64,000 bases of DNA. Source: Garcia nutans. Its lineage: Eukaryota > Streptophyta > Magnoliopsida > Malpighiales > Euphorbiaceae. How positions within the stretch are numbered: the first letter of the stretch is position 1; every line of letters starts with the position of its first letter. Both the position numbers and the translations under genes were made by a program. The notes under the pieces are model-generated. The model worked only from the letters and a program-made list of their open reading frames with translations. It had not been told where the DNA came from and did no database searches. This document shows positions 1 through 12,850 of the stretch, piece after piece. The stretch lies in the NCBI GenBank assembly GCA_947685225.1, contig CANTUV010000051.1:5766001-5830000 (forward strand), in the 5' to 3' direction.

Positions 1-230
1 TAATAATTATATAATTAAAATTTTAATAAAATATTATTAATATATGATTGGGCTCGAATAATGAGTATCCAAGAGTCTATACTTAAATTTAACCCGACCT
101 CATCACGAATAGTAAAAATATTATCTATACTCATCTAAATATGTTTATAAACTATTCACTCTATATAAACGGATCGAAAAGGATCGGATATTAAAAAATA
201 CTCAACTTATTATCACCTCTAATTTTATTA
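1..230. repeat. Degenerate dispersed repeat, partial copy
   Basis: AT-rich repeat remnant cut by the window edge. Its first 130 bases align with about 41,985-42,105: both share an 'aattaaaattttaataaaat' stretch, then a 'gttcgaataat.a.tacc.aagagt' block, then a run ending in 'aaaaatattatc'. The right end has 'cggatcgaaaaggatcgg' and 'tatcacctct', the inverted counterpart of the 'ggatgacaacggatc' start of the other copy. This looks like a non-autonomous DNA transposon with GATCGG-rich ends, but no terminal repeat or target duplication is resolved. Confidence 0.45.
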
Positions 231-1640
231 GCCGGATCTTGAACTTCTTAAGGGAGAAAGAGTTTGGGCGTAAACAATTGAGTTTTTAATAAATTTTTTT
301 ATTTCTTTTATAATTTTTTTCGGAGAAAATTGTTTGGTTGATCAGAAAATGAAAGAAAGAAAGGAATTTAATTTTTTTGTACAGTGTAGGATAACTTTTG
401 GTTGCTGGAAAAATGGAGAAAGGTAAAGAATATGTTTTGCTTTAATTTTTATTTTCTCAATTTTTAAGTTTATTTTTTAATATTTTTAATTTTTAAATTT
501 TTTTTTAATATTGTTATCAAAGTGTCGTTAAATAGGACCAAAATATTAGTATTTTATATGTTTTGAGTATAAATGAGCCAAAATAAATATTAAATTTCAA
601 CTTGTATCTACATAAAAATTTTGAGAGTTTTTTTATTTACCTTCTCCCTTTAAAAAAAATTATATTTTAATATCTCAATTATTTTTTGATTTAATTACTT
701 ATTGAAATATAAAGAACAATTCATTTCAATATTTTTACTATTTTTTATCATATTGATTATGCAAAAATAAAACTTTTTTGTTTCTCTAAACCAATATCCA
801 AATCAGCATCCACGTTCATTTCTAAACATAAACTGGTCTCAACACACTTTAGCCTCTTTTCTCTTTTTCTTTTCTTTTCTTACTCTACTCTATCATAGTT
901 AGCCTAAAAACGCATGTTAGTCTCTCTTAATTTCCTACTATCACCAGCTCTTTTATCGATGCCAGATACTTTTTTTTTTCATGATTTATCATAATTTTAT
1001 AAGATATAACTTAATGATGGTTTCTTAAATTTTTTTTTTCAAAAATATTCTTTACAAGCTTTTCTAAATACTAAATGTATGCTTATATTTTTCATTTTCT
1101 TAACCTATTAAAATTATTTAACCATTATACTATAATATCTTTTCAAATATGATAAATAAAATTTATATAATATCATATAGTATCATGAAATATCATATAT
1201 TATCAAATTATAATATCAGTCATCCAAACAAAACCTTAATATCACCAAGACTAAATTTGCACTTATCTTGTAACTCCAATGACATTAATCACATATTTTG
1301 ATTTCCATTATTCTGGCCTATTCGAAGCTCACAAGCTTCAGATCTCTCTTTTACCAATTTTTTTTTTCTAGCAACATTTCGATGAAATTGAGACTCAAAA
1401 TAGCTTTTGCGAGAGTCCATCAACGATAGGAACTAACCTCTAAACTTTACACCATTTTAAGTAGACATAAATAACTTGGGTGTTATTTCATCCATCTTTC
1501 ATGCTTTTCACTATCTTATTTTCTCTCTTCTTCTTTCCATATTTTGTGTTTCTCTACCCTCGCCGCCAAACTTGTCGTCAAAGCTATCAAAATTACCGTC
1601 AAGTTCTTCTACACCTCACAACATCCCTTCAACCATCTAT
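231..1640. other. AT-rich intergenic sequence, no gene seen
   Basis: No reading frame with recognisable protein similarity. The two overlapping 65-66 codon frames near 1,476-1,680 are low-complexity Leu/Phe/Ser stretches. At about 1,205-1,235 the motif 'catccaaacaaaacctt' resembles the end of a PIF/Harbinger-type MITE, but I could not find its partner end. Confidence 0.4.
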
Positions 1641-2130
1641 AACACCCCAATTTTTGGAGTGTTACGGTGCTAGGTTTTAAGGCAGTTTAAATATTAAAAC
1701 CAGATAAAAACTAAATAAAGTCTCATTTATTGTTGTCAATTTATAGAAAATATTACATCAATAATACAATTACATAAAGTAATTTTGTTTTACGAATTAC
1801 AATTATATCAAAGTCACTCTATTTTTTTCATACATTCTCTTATAATCCCCACTTAACAGTAGTTATGCCGCAGAATTGCCTACTAGCTGCATTGTACCTG
1901 CAAAATAACTAACCACAAAGCGATATGAATAACCAAGTATTTTTGCCTTTTGGCATTATAAATGGTGGTTGCCGTGTTACTATAGTATACAATTAATGAT
2001 CGAGCCAATCAAGACAGTATAAATAAATATTGGACCAGTCAAGAAACCAAGGCACTATCGGACAGGAGCCAAGATTGTCAATAAGAAAGTTAAGGGACCA
2101 CCGTCTACATATAATACTAGATCTAAAATC
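1641..2130. repeat. Possible LTR fragment of a retrotransposon
   Basis: The block opens with 'aacaccccaatttttgg', a composition common at plant LTR boundaries, and is less AT-rich than its surroundings. I see no paired LTR, primer-binding site or coding domain in the window. The call rests on texture alone. Confidence 0.25.
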
Positions 2131-3613
2131 ATTACCACAAATATGTTTCTTCCCTAAAATATTTTGAATTAAAATTTTTAAATATTAAATTAAAATTAAT
2201 TAATTTTGGATAATTTTCAAATTAAATTGAATTTCTTTAAATAAATTTAAAATTAAATTCATTTAGATAAATTTATAATTAATTTAAATTCCTTTAAATA
2301 AAATTAAAATATAGTGACATTAAAATTTTATTCAAATCTTAAATGAATTAAAAAAATTTTATTTATACCAATTTATTGGGTTAGACATTCAACGAATTCG
2401 ATTGCTTATACATTAATAAAGTCTTAAGTCTTTGTTATTATTTGTTATTTGTTATATATATTAAAATATATTTTTGATAATAATTAAATTATTTGTTATT
2501 CCCATATTATTTGTTATTTGTCATATATATGTTTGTGAAAATATTATTTATAATTTTAAAATTAAGGATAAGTTATCAATCTATATTTTAAATTTTAAAT
2601 TTTGTTTCCTTTTAATTAATTAATTAATATTAATGTGGCTTCTATCATTAATGTGGGGTAATATATATATATAAATTAATGTGGTTTCTATTATTAATTT
2701 GGTATAATATATATAAATTAAAAAAGAAAAAAATATTGTAACACATTGAAAAAATAAAATTTTGTATAATATTAATGTGCTTTAATTTTATAAATCGTAT
2801 TGTTTATAAAAAAAATATTTATTAAAAAGTTTATATTTCAATTAACTATTAAAATCCTAATATTTTTAAAAAAACAATTTTTAAGTTTAAATTTTCAATT
2901 TTAAAATCATTCTTTAAAGATTGTTTTTAAAAATATTGTCTATAATCTTAAGATTTAATTTTCAAATTTTCAATTTTAAAATCCTCTTTGAAGAATATTT
3001 TTAAAAGTATTGCATATAATTTTAAATTTTAATCTTTAAATTAAGGCTAAAATTTTCAATCTACATTTTGAATTTTTGCTTCCGTTAAATATTATTTATA
3101 ATATTAATTAAAATTTAATTTTTCAATAAGACTAAAGTTATCAATCTATATTTTCAATTTTCAATTATTTGCTTACTTTTAAATTTTTGCTTCTGTTAAA
3201 TATTTTTATAATATTTTAGAACTCGAATTTAAAATTTCAACGGGAGCAATATTTGCTTCTAGCCATCAAACTGTATCTTAGTGGTTGTGATGTATATTAT
3301 TAATTTTAAGTTATATATATAAATTAATGTGGTTTCTATTATTAATTTAGTGTAATATATATATATATATATATTAAAAAGAAAAATATAATATATATAA
3401 ATTAAAAAAGAAAAATATCTATTAATTTTGAGGTTTGTAACATTTTTGAAAAATAAAATTTTGTATAACATGGCGCTCTTTAATTTTATAAATTTTGTTG
3501 TTTATAAAAAAATATTGCTTATAATCTTAAATTTTAATTTTCAAATCGAGGTTAAGATTATTATTCTATATTTTCAATTTTTATTTATTTTAATTAATTA
3601 ATTAATTAATGTA
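2131..3613. repeat. AT-rich block of degenerate internal repeats
   Basis: No gene. Related segments recur in direct orientation. About 2,610-2,820 and 3,300-3,510 share 'aaattaatgtggtttctattattaattt', then a TA run, 'aaattaaaaaagaaaaa' and 'aaaataaaattttgtataa'. A second motif, 'atttttaattttcaaat' with variants, recurs between about 2,870 and 3,560. Copia element A is inserted at the right edge. Confidence 0.5.
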
Positions 3614-3618
3614 GATTC

Positions 3619-3844
3619 TGTTAGATAATATGTGAATGACTACTATATTAAATTAATTTTACTCTATTAAAATTATGACTAGTTTTAACTTATTCAAATT
3701 AGAATTTAATTTAATTTTAATCTTTTATTCTACTTACACCACTATAAATATCTCATTATAAGTGGTTAATATGATAATTGAGAATACAAAGATTTTTCAT
3801 ACTACTCATCCTCTATCTATCTTCTTACTTCTTTATTTACAATA
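3619..3844 (+). repeat. 5' LTR of Copia A
   Basis: 226 bp, direct repeat of 9,394-9,619. It begins TG and ends ACAATA where the partner ends ACAACA, so the terminal CA has mutated to TA. Confidence 0.92.
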
Positions 3845-4638
3845 TGTTATCAACATGAAGCTCTAACTAATTTGTTCATTCTAAGCACTCAAAGTCAAGG
3901 TAATTATTCTATTTTTTTTACGCATGTGTTGATGACTTAATCGGCTAAATATATATATATATATATATATATATTATGTGGTTTATTCTTTGCAAAAATT
4001 TATGACTTTTATGAATCTATTCCAAAGTACAGAATAATTAATAGGATTTCATATTTTGTGGGTCAGATCTTGGATATAAATTATTTGTATAATATATTAA
4101 AAATATTTATTTATTAACAATAAATTTCAGTTATTGAATGGATGAATTATTTATTCAGTTGTGTTTATAACTTTTATCTATTTAATATGGATATGCTACT
4201 AAAAGTTGACAATTTGTCTTTAACATGGATTTAAAAGCTTAATATTATATAATAATAAATAATATACACATTGAATTTGTGTGTAAATATATGTACATAA
4301 TTAACAAAATATAAAATTGATGTGATTGTTGTCATATATATATATATAATATGATTATGTTAGTGTTTATGATTTTCTATATATATATAATATGATTATG
4401 TTAGTATAATATCATATATATTCCTTTTATTTTATTTATTTATGTCTTATATCATATAATTTTATTTTTATATATTATTCTGATTTATTTATAAACATAA
4501 CATTCCTTATTATATGAATTTGGTTGATTCTATCTTTTTAAATATTTATAATTATTCTTTTATGGCTAATATAAATTAGATATATAGGTTTATATTTCTC
4601 TAATTTAAGACTCTTATTTTAAATATAGTGTCTTTACA

Positions 4639-7600
4639 ATGTCGAACTTTATAAAACTTAAATTTGTTGCCCTCGATATTTTTGGAAGAAATTATCTATC
4701 ATAGGTACTTGATGCTGAGATTTATTTCAATGCTATGAATCTTGGAGATATTATTAAGAAAAAAAATAAAACATCCATGTAGAATTGCGCAAAGATAATG
4801 ATTTTCCTTCAACATTATTTACATGAAGAATTAAAAACTAGGTACCTTACTATTAAGGACCCATTAGCCCTTTGAAATTCTTTAAAAGAAAGATATGAAC
4901 ACCATAAAATGGTAATTCTTCTAAAAGCTCGATATGAATGGATTCGCTTAAGATTGTAGGATTTTAAAATTGTAAGTGAATATAATTTAACATTATTTAA
5001 GATTAGCTCTCAATTGAAATTGTGTGGAAAAAAAATCACTGATGAGGATTTGTTAGAAAAAATATATTCAACCTTTCATGCCTCGAATGTGCTTCTGCAG
5101 CAGCAATATTGAGAGCGTCGATTTAAAAAATATTCTAAGCTAATTTATTGTTTACTTATGGCTAAACAAAACAATGAACTTTTGATGAAAACCCATCAAA
5201 CTCGTCCTACTGGCTCAACACCATTCTCTAAAGTGAATGCAATATTTTTTCAAAGTCGTGGGCAGTGTCGTGATAAAAGAGGTCATAGTAGAAGAAATTT
5301 CTCGACCAATTATAAAAGCTAAGGTGCTAAAAAGAAAGGTGAAATGGGTCAAGAATAAAGAGCATCTTGAAAGGAAGGTACAAAATAATGACACCACTTT
5401 TATAGATGTAGAACAAAGGATCATTGGTCAAAAATATATCATACTCTAAAATATTTAGTCAATCTTTACAAATCATCACTAAAAGAGAAGAGAAAAAATG
5501 TTAAAATGAATTTTTCTGAAGTTATAGATCCTGTTAATAATGATGTGTATCCTTTAAATATTAATTTTAATGTTTCTGATTTTTTTTTAAGATAAGGATG
5601 GCAAGGTTGATCATTTTGATAAGAGATAAAAATATTAATTTTTAAAATATATTTTTTATAGTTATGTTATTTTTTTTTATTTTTCCTTCATAAGTAATGT
5701 TATTTTTATTTTTCAAAAATTATAATAAGATCAGATTTTTTAATATAATTATTTTGTTTACTAGATAAATCATAATAAACTTGATACTATGAAGGACGAC
5801 ATATGCTTGGTTGACAGTGGTACAACTCATACAATTCTTCGAGATAAAAAAATATTTTTTACAATTAACATTAGTTGAAATTAATGTTAATACAATTAAT
5901 GATACTGTAAATGTAGTTGAAGGCTCTGGAAGAGTCCATCTTATGTTCACAAATGGAACAAAGTTATATATTGATAATGCATTTTATTCTAGTAGATCCC
6001 AAAAAAATATATTAAGTTTTAAAGATATACGTCGCAATGGATATCATATTGAAACAAAGAATAAGGGTGATATTGAATTTTTATATATAACTATTACTAA
6101 TTTGAATCAGAAGTTCATATTAAAAAAAATTTTAAGCTTATCAACTGGATTATATTATATAAAAATAAAGATTGTTGAGATGTACTATATGCACCAGAAG
6201 TGCACAGATCCTAAAATTTTTATACTTTGGCATGATCGTGTTGGTCATCTAGGATCAAATATGATACGATATATTATTGAGAATACAAATAGACGTCCAT
6301 TAAAAAAATAAAAAAAAATTTATCTGCTGATTATTTTTGTGCTTATTATTCTCAAGATAAATTAATTGTAAGGCTTTCACCATCTAAATTATATTTGGAG
6401 TCACATGTATTTCTACAAAGAGTACATGAGGATATCTGTGGACTTATCTATCCACCTTGTGGACCATTTAGATACTTTATGATTTTAATTGATGCTTTAA
6501 CTCGATGGTCACATATTTATCTATTGTCAACTCATAATATTGTTTTTGCTAAATTTCTTGCTCAAATTATAAAGTTAAGGTCAATATTTTCTTATCATCC
6601 TATTAAGACAATTCGTCCAGATAATATATGTGAGTTCACTTCAAAAGTATTTTATTATTATTATATCTCAATAGAAATTACAGTTGAACATTCTGTTGCG
6701 CATGTTCACACTCAAAATAGTTTAGTTGAATCTTTTATAAAATATTTATAATTAATTGCTAGACCTATGCTTTGAAATTAAAACTTTCAGTATCTGCTTG
6801 GAGACATAATATAGTTCATGCTACATTTTTTATTCGTATTCGACCATCTGCATATCATAAGTTTTTGCCTTTACAACTTGTGTTTGACTAGCAACCAAAT
6901 ATATCTCATCTTAGAATTTTTAATTGTGCGGTATATATCCCTATAGCACCTCCTCAAAGAACTAAAATGAATTCTCAACGTCGTCTTGATATCTATGTAG
7001 ATTTTGATTCTCCATCTATTATTAGATATCTTGAACTCTTAACAGGTGATCTTTTTAGAGTAAAATTTTTATATTGTCAATTTAATGAGTCAATTTTTTC
7101 ACCATTAGGAGAAGATAAAAGTAAAGAGTAAAAAATATAAGAGATTAGTTGGAATACACCAATTTTATCTAATTTTGATACACGCACAAATCAATGTAAA
7201 CTAAAAGTTCAAAAAATAATTCATTTATAAAATATTACAAATCAATTACCAGATATTTTTACAGATACCAAGAAGGTGTCTAAATCACATATTCTAGCTG
7301 CTAATATTCCTGCTCGATTGATTATCCTTGCAAGACATCCTGTTAATATGGCAGCCAATGAATCTAATACATGCCTGAAGCGTGGTAGACCACTTGGTTC
7401 AAAAGATGATATTCCCCGAAAGAGAAAAGAAGTAAAAATTTTACCAAATAACTCTCCTGAAGAGGTCAAAATTAACATAGATTAACAACTTCATGTTTCT
7501 AGAGATGTAACCCCAGAAGTAGTTTCGGTGCCAAAAAATTATGAGATCTCATTAAATCTAAAAATATGTGGGAAAGAGATGATATTGTTGTTGATTATGT

Positions 7601-9259
7601 ATTTGTATATGTTGTTGCTTCTGAAATAATTAATGATGATGATCCTGAGCCTAAAAATATTGAAGAATGTCTGTATAGAAATGATTGGCCAAAATGAAAA
7701 GAGGCAATTCAGGCTGAGTTAGATTCATTAGCTAAGCATTAAGTATTTGGACAACTAGTCTTGACACTAGAAGATGTCAAATCTGTTGGATATAAATGAG
7801 TATTTTTCCGTAAGAGAAATGAATTAAAAGAAATTGTGAGATACAAGGCACGACTTGTGGCACAAGGATTCTCACAAAGACCTAAGGTAGATTATGATGA
7901 GATAAATTTTCCTGCTATGGATGCTATTACTTTTAGATTTTTTAATCAGTTTGGCAGCCTCTGAAGGGCTTGACATATATTTGATGGATGTTGTGACACC
8001 TTATTCATATGATTGATTGAATAATGACATATATATATGAAAATCCTAGAAGGATTTAAGATGCCTGAAGCATATAATTCAAAATCTAGACAAATGTACT
8101 CCATTAAACTCTAAAGATCCTTGTATAGGCTAAAGTAATCTGAGCGAATGTGATACAATCGCCTCAGTGAATACTTAATCAATAATGGATACGCAAATAA
8201 TCATCTTTGCCCATGTATTTTTTTTAAAAGATAAATTTTGGATTTGATCTAGTTGTAGTTTATGTTGATAATTTAAATATAGTGAAAACTCCAGAAGAGA
8301 TCTCAATTACTACAAACTATTTGAGAAAGGAATTTGAAATGAAGGATCTTGGAAAAATAAAATTTTATCTTAGATTTCAAGTTGAATATCTGTCAAAAGG
8401 AATTCTACTCCGTTAATCATCACATATTGAAAAAATCTTAAAACAATTTTATATGGATAAATCTTATCCATTAAACACTCCAATGGTTGTTCATTCTCTT
8501 GATGTAAAAAGAGATCATTTTCGCCCTCGAGAAGATAATGGAGAGATTTTTAATCATGAAGTATCATATCTCAATGTAATATGGACACTTTTATATCTTG
8601 CGAATAATATAAGACTAGATATTGTTTTTGCAGTTAACTTACTTGCAATATTTAGTTCAACACCAACTAAAAGGCATTGGAATGGAGTGAAACATGTTCT
8701 ACGCTACCTACGTGGCACATATGATATGTGTTTATTTTTTTCAAAAGGAATAAAGTCTGAATTGACAGGATATGCTGATGTTGGATATCTTTCTGATCCT
8801 CATAAAGCCCGATCCTAAATAGATTATGTCTTTACAGATAATAATACTGCTATTTCATGGCGATCTGTGAAGTAAACAATCACTGCTACGTCATCAAATC
8901 ATTCAGAGATATTAGATATTCATGAAGCTAGCCGTGAATGTGTATGGTTGAGAAGCATAATTGAATAGATTAGAAGAGCATGCGGATTACCTATAAGCAA
9001 ACAACCAACAAAATTACATGAAGATAATGCAGCATATATTACACATATCAAAGGAGGTTACATAAAAGGTGATAGAACTAAACATATATCATCAAAGTTC
9101 TTTTATACTTATGAACTTATGAAGGAATGACAAGTTGATATTTGCAAAGTTCGTTCAAGTAACAATCCAGCATATTTGTTCACAAAAGCATTGCCAATAT
9201 CAATTTTCAAAAAGCATGTACACAATATTAGAATGCGCTCACTTGAAGATATGTATTAG
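4639..9259 (+). pseudogene. Copia A gag-pol polyprotein, heavily degraded
   Basis: Domains in order: gag from the ATG at 4,639; a decayed zinc knuckle near 5,395-5,445 (two of the three Cys lost, DHW core kept); protease DSGTTH near 5,812; the integrase zinc region WHDRVGHLG near 6,228 and integrase core 6,395-6,750; reverse transcriptase about 7,650-8,450; RNase H about 8,450-9,230. Many in-frame stops and frameshifts interrupt it. The RT active site reads YVDN near 8,258 instead of YVDD, losing a catalytic aspartate. It cannot make a working polyprotein. The order protease-integrase-RT-RNase H assigns it to Copia rather than Gypsy. Confidence 0.9.
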
Positions 9260-9393
9260 CCAGTTATATTCTTGAGGAAAAGTTACCTATGAATATTATA
9301 CTCTTTTTCCTTCGCTAAGTTTTTATCCTACTGAATTTTTCTTAGCAAGATTTTAACAAGGCATATTCATAGAGATAGTCATTCAAGGAGAAG

Positions 9394-9619
9394 TGTTAGA
9401 TAATATCTGGATAACTACTATATTAAATTAACTTTACTCTATCAATATTATGACTAATTTTATCCTATTCAAATTAGAATTTAATTTAGTTGTAATCTTT
9501 TATTCTACTTACACCACTATAAATACCTCATTACAGGTGGTTCATATGACAATTAAGAATACAGAGATTTGCCATGCTTCTCATTCTCTATCTATCTTCT
9601 TACTTCTTTATTTACAACA
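9394..9619 (+). repeat. 3' LTR of Copia A
   Basis: 226 bp, TG...CA termini, preceded by the purine tract and followed by the second GATTC target duplication. Confidence 0.93.
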
Positions 9620-9624
9620 GATTC

Positions 9625-11017
9625 TATTAATTAAACACTTATTTATATATATATATATATATACAAAGAAAATAAATAAATAAATAATCCAAGCTAATCT
9701 TTATCTACTTTTAATTCTGATAATTAATTATTACTGCTTATTTAGGGTTTCATCAATTAAATGTCTACTATTTTACTTGGTTAATTGATTAATTTAGGAT
9801 GATTCCAATAAGTAATTCTAGTTTGGTGATTTGATATGTTATTTATTATTTCAAGCACTATGCTATAATCTTATATTGATATATATTGGCATAATAATTC
9901 CTATTTTTATTAATTCTCAATTATTATTTAATTATTTAATGTATAAAATTATTATTAATTATTAAATTTTATTTTTCTTTCAAATTAATTTGAAACGATT
10001 AGTTAAATATAGCTGGTGCTTTATACCCTTCATGCTTCTATCAATCGCACTTTAGTTTACCAATTTAGTTCACATTTATACAGTTCCAAAATTTTATTAT
10101 TCTGTTACTTACCACGTTAACCCAAGCTAATATTGGTTCCTTATAAGTTCAACCAGCCATTCAAACTGTAATTTATTATGTTTTCATCGATGCACTAGCA
10201 GTTCTCCAATCATTTCATGTTATATTTGTAATTCTTTGAGTGTACATCTTTTGTTTTGTTTTTTTTTTTTGGATATTTACTTGTTCCTTTCAGTTTATTT
10301 TGGTTCTCACCTAACCATTTTCATTTCCAGCAAATATGTTCATGTAATGTATACCCTTATCATGTTCATAAATGTGTCATACATTTTAACTAAATTCTCA
10401 ATTAATCCAATTTATCTGATTTGGAACACTCACCTGAAAACGGTGACTTAGCATGGCTTCAAATCCACGATTTGGTTTCTTTTCCTTGTTTTTCCTTTGC
10501 CACTTTGTTGTTCCCCTCAATCATTCAGAGAATCCATTTTGAATTCACCAGTTACCCCTCTCTCGCTTCCAATATTTGTTTTCTCGTTGTTTTTAATATT
10601 TGCTTTGTACTCTTAAGTAATGACAGGTTAAGCAAAACCATCTTAGCACAGATCAGTGGCCAGGTCCAAATGGCAGAACCATCCTACATTTTTTATTAGT
10701 TAATTTGCTTACTGCTGGTTATTTAGACTAGTGTCTTAGTGATTTGTCAATTTATTTTCATGCAAAGCCCGAGCTCACGATTAATTTCAGCTTGCTAAAT
10801 CTTCCCTTGCCAAGTGTTTCATCATATGTATATTTTATATCCACCCTCTAGTTTCATCAATTGTCAACCTGAGCCACCCTCTAATTAAAGTTGGTATATA
10901 TAATAATAACCATTATTTTAACCAAACAAGCAAAATCCCGGTTAACAAATTACTTTTATCCCTTCAAATTAATCAAAATTCAATTAAAACAAGCACTATA
11001 CAGGAATGCTTTGTGGT
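9625..11017. other. Unassigned sequence between Copia A and Copia B
   Basis: Starts with a TA microsatellite (about 9,645-9,664) and a TAAA/AAAT run. The rest is less repetitive than its surroundings. I recognise no protein family in any frame. On the minus strand a good splice-donor-like site (CAG|GTGAG) lies at about 10,434, and the minus-strand ORF broken by Copia B would continue at 11,017 and stop a few codons on. Part of this stretch may therefore be the 3' part of that locus. Confidence 0.3.
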
Positions 11018-11022
11018 ACTTG

Positions 11023-11522
11023 TGTTAATTCCACGTAAATTAAGTGGATGACCCACTAACCTAGTATTTTATTTTTATGCAAACTTATCCACTTGTAAAG
11101 TTGTAGCCAACTAAACTACCTATTAAGATAGAGATAACTATTATTAAGATATGATAATTCCTTGATGGAGTGGGAAATCCTTTTTTAAATTAAATACTAA
11201 TAGATAATGGTTATCACGTTCAGCTTTTGCTGAACAAATTATAGCCCTCTTCTCTCATCTATAAAAGGAGCACAGAAAACCCTTTGTGATATATATTTTT
11301 AAAGAATTCCATCAATTACAGTTTTTAAAATTTCTGTGCATAATAGTTAGATAGAGAGAAGAAGAGTGTTTAGAATTAAATGTTTCAATCAAAGGGGCTC
11401 TTCAATTCTTCAATGATTGTTTCATCAATAAACGGTGTGTCAATTAATTTATTATTTCTTAAGATATTTTGAGTTCAATTAAATAGGACATCAGATTTAT
11501 TTCCGCATTAAAAATTCTTACA
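11023..11522 (+). repeat. 5' LTR of Copia B
   Basis: 500 bp, TG...CA. A TATA-like 'ctataaaagg' near 11,260 is a plausible promoter for the element and is also present in the 3' LTR. Confidence 0.94.
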
Positions 11523-12850
11523 GTTGATATCAGAGCCAATTGAATTCAAATATCTTAGAATTATAGTCTTTCACAATATTTATTATTGTGTTAAATTTAA
11601 TTGTTTGATTTGATTAATATTTGTGCGTAATTGATCTTATGCAATTGTTTTAGAATTCTTGAACCTTTTATAATTTTAATTTTCGAACTCTCATAATTAA
11701 TGTGTTGCAAATCAATTTTATGGATATTGAATTTGATATGTTTAATTGAATTTAAGAATTTTTTGATTCTGTAATAAAAGCATAAAACAAAATTTATGTA
11801 ATGATTAAAAAAATAAATAAATAATAGATAATTATATCAATTTTACAACATGGATTTACGTGCCTTCATTAATTGATTTGTTTCAACGTGGATGCAAAGT
11901 TGCTTATTTAATATGTATGTATGTTGTGCTCACATACATCATACATTCATCACTTTTGTTGTTAAATTGATGGTAATCATAAAGCAAATATAATAAAGGA
12001 CAAAATCAATGATAAATCTATAGACCTATTTCTGTATATCACATATATTTGTTACACTATACTAGTTTTATATTATTATATGATATTTATGTTATTGTAT
12101 CATTACAAGTTTGAATGTGTTATTATTTTATTTTTAAACTACATAAAAGTATATGAATATGTGTATACAATGTGTTATATCCTTATATAGTATATTATAT
12201 ATTTGACAGTTTAAGTTGCTTATTTGTGTAATTAATATGTTATAAGCAATGTAAACATGAGACTATTGTTTGTATAATTAATATGTGAATTTTTTTTATG
12301 CAAATTATGTTAAGTAGTTTTATAACTTAAGATTTACTAACTTAGATTGTTACCAAAGTAACCTAAGTTGATGAATCTTATAATAGTTAAACTATATAAA
12401 AGAGTAAAATATTGTTAGACAATTTATAGATATATATAGTTCACTAGTTTAGATAGTTGCCAAAGTAACCTAAATAAGTGAGTCATATATCTATTAAATT
12501 GCATAAAAGAATTAAGGGAGACTTATAAAGAAATAACATCTTTAATAATATTTATAATTAGGAGATTGAGGCTAGCCCAAAGGAGAGTCACATTCTACTA
12601 ATTATAAAAGAGTTTTATTTTGTATTATTTAGAAATGTAATATGGATTCCCAAGGGTAACACATGAATAACATAAAATATTAAGCTCCCTTCGAATGAAC
12701 ACTAGATATACTACAGTTTTATCCAAAGGAAAACTATAGTGATATCAATAGTTCATCGTTATATGTTTTAAATTTGTATTTGAGACCTTATTGTGAGCAT
12801 TATTCTGTTTTTGAACAGTTCCCACTTCTTTATACTCCATTGCATCTGGA
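11523..12850 (+). other. Primer-binding site and untranslated leader of Copia B
   Basis: The primer-binding site lies at 11,524-11,538. The remaining 1.3 kb is AT-rich and non-coding. Two imperfect direct repeats near 12,343-12,420 and 12,440-12,515 share 'tta.attgttaccaaagtaacctaa' and 'actatataaaagagtaa' variants. Protein similarity to gag can be read from about 12,820, before the first ATG. Confidence 0.7.

Larger units (their letters stand above)
3619..9619 (+). mobile_element. Complete but dead Copia LTR retrotransposon (element A)
   Basis: About 6.0 kb, bounded by two 226-bp LTRs that begin TGTTAGATAATAT and flanked by an exact 5-bp target duplication GATTC (3,614-3,618 and 9,620-9,624). 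A purine-rich tract (aaggagaag) ends directly before the 3' LTR. The sequence after the 5' LTR (tgttatcaacatgaagc) weakly resembles a Met-tRNA primer site. The interior encodes degenerate gag, protease, integrase, reverse transcriptase and RNase H in Copia order. The LTRs differ at about 24 of 226 positions by hand count, so it is old. The 5' LTR ends TA instead of CA. Confidence 0.93.

Noticed and set aside
1476..1680. Two overlapping 65-66 codon frames
   Set aside because: Leu/Phe/Ser low-complexity translation, no similarity, in repeat-rich sequence.
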